From contig OX387205.1 of the NCBI GenBank assembly GCA_947561715.1, forward strand, positions 11,599,001-11,663,000: DNA of 64,000 bases, in the 5' to 3' direction. Positions 25,677 through 35,469 of this stretch are shown piece after piece. The DNA is from Ascidia mentula. Taxonomy: Eukaryota; Chordata; Ascidiacea; Phlebobranchia; Ascidiidae. The stretch's first letter is position 1; every line of letters begins with the position of its first letter. The translations under genes and the position numbers were made by a program. A model generated the notes under the pieces. That model had not been told where the DNA came from. It saw nothing but the letters and a program-made list of their open reading frames with translations, and ran no database searches.

Positions 25677-28600
25677 ATGAATCTGATCTTTGTCTCCGTT
25701 TTGGTCGCGGTTGTCTCCGGTAAGATCGTTTGTGACGTAATAATACGTACTATAGAGTTAGCATGCAAGTTTCTAACAAGGGTGATGTTTACGTTGGATA
25801 TTACAGTTAACGCTATCGTTGCACGACAATAGAGTGTATGTTATTGAAACGGGATGATTGTTGCTTGCTTTTCATTTCAAAATAGCGCATATTTCACAGA
25901 TTATTATTGTATGAATTAGTGCATTATTATTTTGAATTTCGAGGCTCGAACTTCTAAATGTAATCCTTATCCTCTGTAAAACAAGTCGCAATAAATTATT
26001 GCTTGTTCTCTATAGCTAGAGAACTCACGACGAGGGTAAAGCTGTTTATAAGTTAAGTTGTTTCGATAATGTCTGTAAAAAAGTTGTTATCGGTCTGTCT
26101 GTGACAATTCATTTACCTATGCCGAAGTTCGAAGACCTAATGTTAGTCACCACAAAGTGGAAGTTTTGCTGTATTTCTTATTCGAAAACATTACTTTGTC
26201 TAATACTGCATAAAGTTTAAAGATGCTTACTTTCTGATTTAAAGCGCGAACCTTCGATCGTCCTGTTCAACCACGTTTTGGACCATCCGAAAGAGTAATC
26301 AATGGCATAGACGCTGTTGCCGGTTCGTGGCCTTGGCAGGTGGGGTATTTGTGCATCTCAATTTTTGTTAGATGTTTGTAAAGTCGGTAGCAGACAACTT
26401 CGTAACCACGCGCCACATGAGTGCTAACAATAAACTATGTAACGGGTTTTGGACGCAGTTAATGAGTTTGTGCACAATACTTTTAACATCGGTTAATTAC
26501 TGTGAAATGTCCCGCTGTTTGAAAGGTAACCTACTTGTGAAGTGTGTATAAATACATAATTAAACAGTAGCATTTCGGTAATCATTTTATGTCTGATAAT
26601 ATCCAGTTCTGAAGAACAAATATGGTATCAATTGGGTGAAGGTGGTGCAGGACTTTGGTGTACAGGATTGTTTGTTTAGGCCTCACTGCAACGCTCCGGA
26701 TCGCACTTTTGCGGAGGGTCCCTCATTGCATCTGGCTTCGTAATGACTGCAGCCCATTGCGAAATAACGTACGTAAATAACAGGCTCGTTTATATGTCAA
26801 ACACAGCAATTCGCTCCTAGCATTGGGTATTTTACTGAGTTTCTGTGTAAACCCTTTCACGGTCTGTTTTCTGGCACTAGCAAACAAAGGTTATGGCGGA
26901 AGGAATAAAACTGTTTGCATAGATCCAACGATATTCGCCTCTGTGATATAAGTTCTCTTCCATAATTAACTTCACTTGCATCGTAGTCAAGGCATTGAGA
27001 TCAGCTACAATGCCTTGACTGCAATGTCTTGGCTTCCATGCCGGAGAACTGATCAGTTGTAATCAGAAAAAAATCCAGCTCACCCAAAATTTAAAATTAA
27101 AAAGTAACAAAAAATTAAAAAAGCATAGCTATACTGGCGATAATCGTGGATACGTTGTGTTTATTACAAAGCAAAAATGACTTTTGTTTGAAGCTACCAG
27201 ATGGCTAAAATGTTTTTTTTTTTTCTTTTTAAACGTTTTCTTTACAAAGTATTTCTGCACATTTTAGATCAACCCAAGTGCGTGTGGGTCTTGGCGGCAT
27301 CGAATGGCAAAACCTGGAACAGTACATTGTACAAGCTAAATTTACTGCTCATCCACAATACAACGGGAATACGTTCGATTACGACTACGGCATTATCACT
27401 CTTCAGAGCGATGCCTCGTTAGATGACCACGTGAGAATCTAAACCAAACAGTTATAGTGATTAGCAGTCACTGCGTTATGCAAAAACACGACATTCACTA
27501 GTTCAAATTCCACGAGGCCCAAGCCTGCCGCATTGGTTTGTTTAGAAATTACTTAGTTATTGGTGAATGATTTTGACACTAAACCCAAAACAACCAGCAG
27601 TTGCGACAATAGTTTTGACGTAACAGATTAGGGGTCAGTTGCACGGTTTCTAAAAGGTTTGTATAAAATTCAAATTGTCGCACAGGTCAACTTGGCAACT
27701 CTTGTCCAAGAGGGCCAAGAATACCCAGCAGGAACAGCTGCCACTGTAACCGGATGGGGTTACACAAAAAAAAATGGACAAAGTGCGTTCCTGGTATTTT
27801 TGTGTTTTGCTTGTGCTTCAGGTGATTGCGCGGTCAGTTTACTGGCTCGACGCATTTGATGGTTAAAAAATATCGATAACGATAAATTTTCGGTTTGCTA
27901 ATATTTATCATGTACCCTCAGCCGGAACCGTTCCAGATACTCTCCAACAAGGGGCAGTCCCATTGATGTCTCAATCTGCATGTCAAGATGCCTGGGGAAG
28001 CGGGATTGTGATTACAGGTCGCATGCAATGTGCAGGAGGTTTGGATGTTGGATCTTGCAATGTAAGTAGGTTAATTTTGAAGGCGGCGTATAAGCGGGAA
28101 CAAATGTTGCGAGAAGCTTGGGCGCAACCAACTTTCATATCACCGCAAATTCACCCTTCATCGGGAACGCTTTACGTTATTCATGTCAACGTTTAAAAAT
28201 TTGCAGCCAAAAACCTCAAAATAGAAAATACGTTTCAAACAAAATACAGCAGGCTATCTCGCTTTTGTCAATTGAACCAAATGCCCCAAAACCTTGCTCT
28301 GTTTATGTAAATTTTATAGAAACTCCAGAAGTATAAATTTTTTGGTTCGTCGTCGCGCATCTATTCACAAATACAACATAAACTCTTCAAATCAGTTCAT
28401 TATTTTTATGTGATTTAAACCCAACAAAATAGCCTATCTTTGCTGTACGGCGCCAATGACCTGGATAAATGTATTTTATTGTTCTTCGGAACCTAAAAAA
28501 ACATATTTCACAAATGTGGCTTTAACTTTACGCTTTCCAGCAACCAATTTCGAGACTTTTTGTTTTTAGGGTGACTCGGGAGGTCCCTTGGTGGTTCTCG

Positions 28601-28728
28601 ATGGACCAAATTACGTCCTCATCGGAGCTGTATCTTGGGGCAGCACTCGTTGCTACACAAACTACCCATCCGGCTACGCCAAACTCTCTGTTGTAAGGTC
28701 ATGGATCAATGACATCGCTGGCGTGTAA
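25677..28728 (+). CDS. Secreted chymotrypsin-family serine protease C
   Basis: The only plus-strand member of the cluster. Seven exons (25677-25719, 26245-26339, 26680-26768, 27268-27430, 27686-27782, 27922-28061, 28570-28728) splice to 786 nt, 261 aa. Signal peptide [15 protein letters not shown], propeptide, activation site ER/VINGI. Triad in [15 protein letters not shown] and GDSGGPL. Pocket: Gly189 (DVGSCNGDSGG), Gly216 (SWGSTRC), Ser226 (YPSGY). Gly189 is unusual for trypsin or chymotrypsin and suggests an open hydrophobic pocket. Intron positions and phases equal those of A, B and D. Transcribed divergently from B. AATAAA at 28745-28750. Confidence 0.94.
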
Positions 28729-28744
28729 CTCTCATTAAGGAGTT

Positions 28745-28750
28745 AATAAA
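28745..28750 (+). terminator. Polyadenylation signal, protease C
   Basis: AATAAA 17 nt after the protease C stop codon. Confidence 0.6.
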
Positions 28751-28951
28751 ATCACCGATAATTAATTAAATAAAACAAAAGAAACTGCGTAATGTTGTGT
28801 TATGGTTTGAGTATGTGTATGTTGTACGATAAACTTCAGAGTTTTCAAGGAAGGACTGGTTAGTATTCCTTGAACCGTGTTTAAATCCAGCTTAAATTCT
28901 TGTATGTGTTTAGCACCATTTTGCAAACAGGACTATGAACGTTTAAAAGAA

Positions 28952-29923
28952 AGGGGAGACCGGGGATAGCTCGGACGGTTTTGGGAAAATTGCTCATATT
29001 TTTTTAAAATTATGAACTACATTCTTAAATTTTATTTTGTTGTAAGTAGTAAAGCATAACTCAAAAAACAAAAGGGTTTTGGTTTCTTTTTAGCTCACTA
29101 AAAATGCTCATTTAGCCAATTTTTTAAACAGGTCTCAAATGTCCGATGTCACCCCGGCACCGGGGTATAACATCGGACATGACCTGGGATATCTCGGACA
29201 GCAAGTTTTGAACAGACGTTTTTTTGTTTATTTAACAAATATCTGAAATCAAACTTGGCGCAATATCACCATTGGGGCATCAGCGCATATAATATCATTC
29301 AAGCTTTCAGGAATCGGGGCGTGGCCACTTATCGTTTCGACCCTTCCATACGTTCATGCTTTGGGTAACTCGTGTACTTTTACGACAGCACGGATATTAT
29401 AGATTTTCGGGTCAACAAACGATGTTTTATCTTTGGGGCTTTTTTTTTACTGCCAAAATTCGTACAGCCTCTGTATATCCTCTTCTATAACCTGATAATT
29501 TTTCATAAAACTCAAAAAGTGTGGTCTTCTGGCGATTTCTTGCCATGATGTCCGAAGTATCCCCGACCACGTGACGACACAAAAATTATTAAAATATGGC
29601 CTTATTTTTAAAGGTTACACAAAATCACCATTGGCCTATCCAAGAATACACATATGAATATGCAATCAACCAAAAATTACTGCATTTTAATTAACTGTGA
29701 CTGATATATAGGCTTACACATACAAATTGAAAAACTTGGTTTCACTGATAAATTGACTTTTTCGATCACAATTTTTTAAGCAGACATGATTTAATTCCAA
29801 AGTTCCTGTTAACGTTTGATGGAGACATAAAGCTTTTGTATAAATGTCTTAACAACACCTAATTGTGACGTAAAATACCTGGTCCGAAGTATCCCCGTGT
29901 CCGAGGTATCCCCGGTCTCCCCT
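28952..29923. mobile_element. Non-autonomous DNA transposon with 25-bp terminal inverted repeats
   Basis: The left end AGGGGAGACCGGGGATA and the right end TATCCCCGGTCTCCCCT are reverse complements. The match extends for about 25 bp (CTCGGAC follows on the left, GTCCGAG precedes on the right). Inside, the motif TCCGA-GTATCCCC or its complement recurs several times near both ends, including an internal palindrome around CCCCGGCACCGGGG at about 29153-29166. No transposase frame is present. No target-site duplication could be read with confidence. Confidence 0.85.
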
Positions 29924-30879
29924 AGAGGTTATTTAATTTTGCAACGGTAACAATTTCACTGTGTGTGCCCATACAACTCCTATTTTATCGCAAATATACC
30001 AAGTTTATCTTGGGAAAGAAGAACAATCTGGTTTTCTCCTTCGTATTTTGGTCGGTTGTTGTCGCCAATCACCTTTCCAACGCTAGCTGTTGATTTGGTG
30101 TCTGTAAATCGGCCGCTTTACAGCGTTTTAACTCGCCGCCCTGGGTAAACAATGAACATCATCCTTGCGAATTACAGACAAAAATACTCAGCTGCAACCT
30201 TGCAAATTTTACGTTTGACCTGCATGGTTTTAAGCAGTATTTTGTAGGCGAGTGTATGTATAGGCGCTGTTTGACGTAATGGTAGAGAGACTGGCCATAT
30301 TTGCTTTGTGAGGCCATCAAATCCATAAACGTTGTTACGCAGTACACATGGACAGGGCTTGCCAGCTTCCAATGTTCGTGACAGAAAGTTTATTTTTGCT
30401 TAGAGTTGAAATACGTTCGTCCCAAGAACGGAGTTTTCTGCAACGTAAATTTAAGCAGTACAACTCACGCAGGCAAACCAACGAAACAAACAGGCAAGCC
30501 GTAAATGTACCTATTAACATGAGCATGCAGTTTCATAGGCGTCCCAATAGTTGACTGCCTCCCATAACATGAAATTCGTGAATGTGCATTAAAATGGCTA
30601 GCTTACTTTTCAATGACTCGCAAGTCAAATTAACTCCGGATTGATTGAGTGCAAACAATCGCCCACATGTCACTTGTAATGGAATATAGGAATATAATGG
30701 AGTATTGGTCAGTGATGGTCCAAAATCCGTTGTCAGTATTGTACATAAATTCAGACTTATAAGGAGTCACTACATGTTCACGATCAACCGTCAGTTAGAC
30801 TTCGGGCTCTTTGCTACCCACGTAATCGTTTGGCGGACACCACTTTTACAATCAAACTATCTGTAATATCTAATTTATT

Positions 30880-31263
30880 TCAAGCAAGGGTCAACGAGCT
30901 ACGGCCTGTGGAGCACTGTTGAGACTGAACTACTACTCGTACATAGGTATGAATATTTCCGAAAATAGTTTGCTGACTCCTGATGTAAGACACTCTGATC
31001 TTTTGTCTCTTTAGAAAACTGTTACATTTTAGAGACAAACGCCCCTGGTAAGGATGTAGTGGACGATGTATGGAAACGATTTCTTTGTCCTTTTTTAGGC
31101 CCAACCAATAGGAATGACACACGTCAGTTAAAGTGTTTTTTGCTATCACAGCACTGTTGCTCTCGCCTAATTCAGGAACAGAAAGAAATAATATTTCTCT
31201 TACTTCGCACCCTAGTTTGAAATTAACTCCATTGGCATAGCCATGGCCCTCCCAAACGTCCAA
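30880..31263 (-). CDS. Unrecognised 127-codon open frame
   Basis: Stop-free minus-strand frame of 127 codons in otherwise AT-rich intergenic DNA, ending ...STGRSSLTLA. The first ATG lies some codons in (31242-31244 region, in AMAMPM context on the other strand), and the frame has no signal peptide, repeat or motif I recognise. It could be an exon of an unfinished gene, a transposon relic or chance. No flanking exons were found. Confidence 0.2.
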   Translation of the reverse strand: MDVWEGHGYANGVNFKLGCEVREILFLSVPELGESNSAVIAKNTLTDVCHSYWLGLKKDKEIVSIHRPLHPYQGRLSLKCNSFLKRQKIRVSYIRSQQTIFGNIHTYVRVVVQSQQCSTGRSSLTLA

Positions 31264-31556
31264 ATTTTTTCAGTGTTGATAAAAAATATTTTGCATGACT
31301 ATATTGCATTGAAGCTTTGTGGGACGATGTTCAAAGCGAATGTTTAAAGCTTTCCTGAAATCATAAAATATTTGAACCCAACCAATATTTCGGTCTGGTG
31401 ACGCCACTGCTTTAATCTACCGCTTGCTCAATTTTTGTTGGCTCTCTTTTGTTTTTGTAATGTTACGTTTATTTATCCCTGTAATTTACTGTATATAACC
31501 CGGAAACACACTCAGAAAACCAGCTCCGTTGCATTCAAACAAGTTATTCAGTTCGT

Positions 31557-31562
31557 TTTATT
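31557..31562 (-). terminator. Polyadenylation signal, protease D
   Basis: AATAAA on the minus strand about 56 nt past the protease D stop codon (31618-31620). Confidence 0.5.
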
Positions 31563-31617
31563 GTTTTCAGTGCATATTGGCAGTGCTCAGCACCTTTGAC
31601 CAAAAACTGGTGATTTA

Positions 31618-34388
31618 TTACAAACCAGTTTGTTCATTGATCCAAGTGAGCTGGTCACTGATCTTGGCATACGCAGATGGTGCAGAAGTACTGCAAGAGC
31701 CGCTACCCCAGGACACAGCTCCGACCAAGACGTAACCAACGTCTTTGGAGGCATCAGCGACAACGAGAGGGCCACCAGAGTCACCCTGAAAGGAATATAA
31801 TTATTGTCATATTTTGCAGCATTGAAACAGAATAAACTACACAGATGCATCCTATGCCAAAAGTTTAAATTATTGTGACGGCCATAAACAGTTTGTTGCT
31901 AATGCTGCCAGGCATATTACTCAATAATTCAACGCTCCTCTGACAAGAAAACGTTGTCCAAACAAGTAGTTTTCTTGACAGGGGAGCTTTGAATTATTGA
32001 GTAGTATTATTGCCAACCACACTGTACTGGTAATAGTGATAAATACAATGTTGAACCGACGACAGTGCGAAACCCGAAACACCATGAATACACAAACCAT
32101 TTGTATGAAATCAATATTTACCATGCATGAAGAGGAACCACCGTTACCGGCAGCGCATTGCATACGAGAGGTGAAATTGATTTGGCTTCCCCAGTATTCT
32201 GCACAAACACTTGCGTCTTGGAGAGGGATAGTTGCGACTTGAAGTAGATCGGGGATTGTAGCTGCAAGAATGAATGTCATGCAAATATGTTAGTATACCC
32301 TAGCACAGTGTTTCTCAAACTTTTTTTCTGCACCGCCCCCCAAAACACCTTAGTCATTTAACAACGCCCAACAGAACAGACAAAAAACATAACGAATTTA
32401 TTTGTTGCTTGTCAATTAATGCGATGGGTGAGGTTGGTGGAATGACACCAATTTCGTCTGATTTCTAATATTTCAATATCAAACTCTAGTTAAAAACAAG
32501 TAAACCATACCACCGAAAATCCTAATTTTCGAATAGCGATTATTTAGCGTTGATTGATAACACATTTTGACATACATAAAATTCGTTGTGACGTAAAAAT
32601 CAATAACTTCTAGTTCAGCATGCGAGAAAAGGCTTTTTTGAAGTAGCATAAATTATACAAAGATTGGACTGAATCATTTGGGACAGTCATTCCCAACCTT
32701 TTTGTGCTTGCGTACCACTTGGAGGTAAAACAATTTCGTCGTGTACCACCTAATTGAGTGTTACAAAGTAACCACAGGGAAAACTATCGAAAATTTTGAA
32801 ATCAGTTACGATTTTTTATTCGAAACTATACCCGCAAAATACCGAAAGGTGCTCACGTACCACCTGGAATGCGGTCGCGTACTACTAGCACACGTACCAC
32901 CAGTTGGGAGAGAAAATTTGCCCTGTCACCAAGTGCCCACCAATCGATCATTTATTTCCTAGCGCCCCCCAATCGCCCATTTGGTCTCCAGCCGGCGCCC
33001 ACTTTTGGGAACCACTGGTCAAGCAGGTTTCAAAAATTGCAGTTTTTTTTTCATATTTACCCTATCACTAAATAAAATAAAAAAATAAAAAAATATTTTT
33101 CTTTGTTTTGTTTTGAGCAGTAATATATACATAACTATGGTTAATGCTTAAATGAAGAAAATTTACCTGGGAAACGGACAACGTAGCCCCATCCAGTGGT
33201 GATGGCAGTGGTGCCGCCAGGGTACTCTTCGGTTGCCAATTCAATAGGTTTCACCTAAACACAGGTGCACATTCCAAGGTCATTCAAGTGCTTTTAAATG
33301 AAAATGATGCTCGAAACGCTTCGTGTAAACTCTAAAATTTAAGCACTTACATTGTCATTGAGTGTTGCTGGGGTATTAAGCGCGACGACAGAGTAATCGT
33401 AGTCGAGGGTGTCTGCGTTGTATTGAGGATGGGGAATGAATGTAGCACCAATGCTCTGGCCGGGGTTTTTCCATTCGACGGATCCCACGTTAGCAGTTAC
33501 ACTGTAATAGAAATACACGCAAGGCTTGTTTGTTTGTTTGTTATATTCCGGCAATTGCAAGAAAACTGTTTTTAAAAATGTTCACTTTTGACACTAACAA
33601 AGAGTACATCAAACTATTTTTTGTTTATTGCAATAACTTTTACCCAGTATCGTAGACCGCACAGTGGGCGGCGCATACAAGGTAGTTCGTTGAAACTACA
33701 GAAGCACCACAGAAATGGCTTCCGAATCTTTGCATAGATGCCTGTGACACAAACAAGTTTTGCATTGAGTTATTGCTGCTACACCTCAACCGAATTAATA
33801 GTCACGCTCAAACACTTTTACGTTAAGATCGGCTACTGCATAGCGTTTTTGTTACAGTTTTCCACTCATCAGAATTACCACATATGTCGTTTACCTGCCA
33901 GGGCCAGTCACCCAAAGTAGCTTCGTCGCCATTAATAATTCTGCCGTTGCTTCCTGGCATGAACGGTGCGTTCATTGGGTGGAATGGCAGTTCGGCTAGA
34001 TGACAAACATATGGAGATTTTTAATAGGTTTGTTAAGGAGTTTCTAGATTTTTTGATAAATTTGCGAATTATTTACCCGACATAATTATTTACGTTTGTT
34101 TTATGCTCTGGGATTCGCTCCCATGTTATACTTCTACTTGATATACAGGTAAATGCCTTGGCTGATCCTGCCAATTTCGTTTGGTTTGCATTGTTGTATT
34201 AGAGGAAACACATTCCTTGTCGGTAGTTAAACAACATATACCACAGCTACATGCAGCTGATTGTAATTCGGCCTCCGAAGAGTCGTAGTTAAATTAATTC
34301 TGTACATTTATTCGCACTCGAAATCAACAAATGCAGACAGCTTACCTGCGGCAAAAGCCACGAGGGCGAGAATTACGAGTCCTTTCAT
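31618..34388 (-). CDS. Secreted chymotrypsin-family serine protease D
   Basis: Seven minus-strand exons (34388-34346, 33995-33895, 33741-33644, 33501-33351, 33254-33167, 32261-32122, 31785-31618) splice to 789 nt, 262 aa. Signal peptide MKGLVILALVAFAA, propeptide, activation site GR/IINGD. Triad in VCAAHC, DYDYSVVAL and GDSGGPL. Pocket: Ser189, Gly216 (SWGSGSC), Ser226 (APSAY), the most chymotrypsin-like of the four. Same intron phases as A, B and C. The intron between exons 6 and 5 carries a hAT-like element and the intron before the last exon carries a foldback element. TATA box 64 nt upstream of the ATG. Confidence 0.94.
31919..32002. repeat. Foldback element, copy 3
   Basis: 34-bp arms 31919-31952 and 31969-32002 are reverse complements with a few mismatches (ACTCAATAATTCAA... 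outer end), spacer 16 nt. Left flank GCTGCCAGGCATATT is the same as in RPS5 intron copy 2. Lies in the last intron of protease D. Confidence 0.75.
32306..33017. mobile_element. hAT-like non-autonomous element in protease D intron
   Basis: Left end CAGTGTTTCTCAAACTTTTT and right end (reverse complement) CAGTGGTTCCCAAAAGTGGG match the CAGTG-TTC-CAAA terminal pattern of hAT elements. Flanks CCCTAGCA and GTCAAGCA agree at 5 of 8 positions, compatible with a decayed 8-bp target duplication. A second hAT-like segment (CAGTCATTCCCAACCTTTTT at 32684, GTACCACCAGTTGGGA near 32894) may be nested inside. No ORF. Confidence 0.65.
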
Positions 34389-35469
34389 CTTTGGATGAGA
34401 TTTTTCACTGTAGTAATTGCAATGAATGGTTTGAAGGGGCTCAGAGTCGAGTTTATATAGAGAATATGGGACGTGCAGTTTGGTTTCCCAGGCATCGTGG
34501 AGCCGTGAGAAAAATCGCATATGCGGAGTTATATTCAGAGACGGAATGCTGACGACGAAGGTTTGTTTTTTAACTGCTCGCTGTCGTCATGACGTCATTA
34601 GTTGTTAAACACTAAATAATTTCCCGTTTCCTGACTAAACGTTTAGACTATAGGCTACACTAATTGTAAAATCGCTGCTAGGATCTGCATGCAAGCCCAG
34701 TAATTTCTGGGTTATACATATGGTCGGGATTTATTCACTGTTAACATGCTGTGGTTCGGCAAGAAAGGGATTTTATGATAAGTACTAACCTACTAGAAAA
34801 TATTGATATTGTCATAAGTGGTATTAAATACATTGTCACCTTAAATACATAATCGAATTATATGATTATTGTGTGGACATCTCTTTGTTTGTTCGTATGC
34901 GTCTTTTGCAGCCCTCTTGATGCGTGAGAACTCGAAAACCTGTTCTGTTTAATTTTATGTGAGAACAAGTGCAACTGACGGAGTCTGCGTCCGGTGTTGT
35001 TCTTGCTTATCGTGTTTCGATATTTATAGCTTTTTAACTACAAATTAACGGAAAGACGTGAAGGTTTAGTAAAACTAGGACTGTCAACAAACACCCTCTA
35101 GTTTAGTTAATATTTGACTTTGTTGCTTCCTACCTGCTTTATTGAATTACTTTAAAAACAATTTAAACATGGAAATGTTATTCAAAAATTACTTTGTATC
35201 AAAACTTACATCTTCCCGCGTAAGGGGAATCTTTACTTTACGAAACTGACGTCACGAAAAAATATTTCGGAAAAAGAACTTGGGAGGACAACATTTTTTA
35301 ACAATCCATGAAAAAATGGACGATTTCGGATTTTCTTTAAATTGTTAGGAGTATTTTACTTCGAGATTTATCAGACAAGTATGAAACTATGAACGTTATT
35401 TATGCTGACAATTATTCGTAAAAACGTTCGTTGCAGCCTGAATGTATCCATTACAATGTTGTGAATAAA
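34389..35469. other. Divergent region between protease D and ABL
   Basis: Contains the TATA box of protease D (34452-34459, -). The rest should hold ABL promoter or 5' UTR. No exon resembling the vertebrate ABL 1a or 1b N-terminus was found. A possible splice acceptor (CGTTCGTTGCAG, ending about 35436) precedes the first recognised ABL exon. Confidence 0.55.
34452..34459 (-). promoter_or_regulatory. TATA box of protease D
   Basis: Minus-strand CTATATAAAC, 64 nt upstream of the ATG at 34388, the same distance as in protease B. Confidence 0.7.

Larger units (their letters stand above)
28729..31617. other. Intergenic region with TIR element, between proteases C and D
   Basis: Both neighbouring genes end here (convergent). 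Contains poly(A) signals of C and D, a ~970-bp terminal-inverted-repeat element (28952-29923) and one unexplained minus-strand frame (30880-31263). The remainder shows nothing recognisable. Confidence 0.6.
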
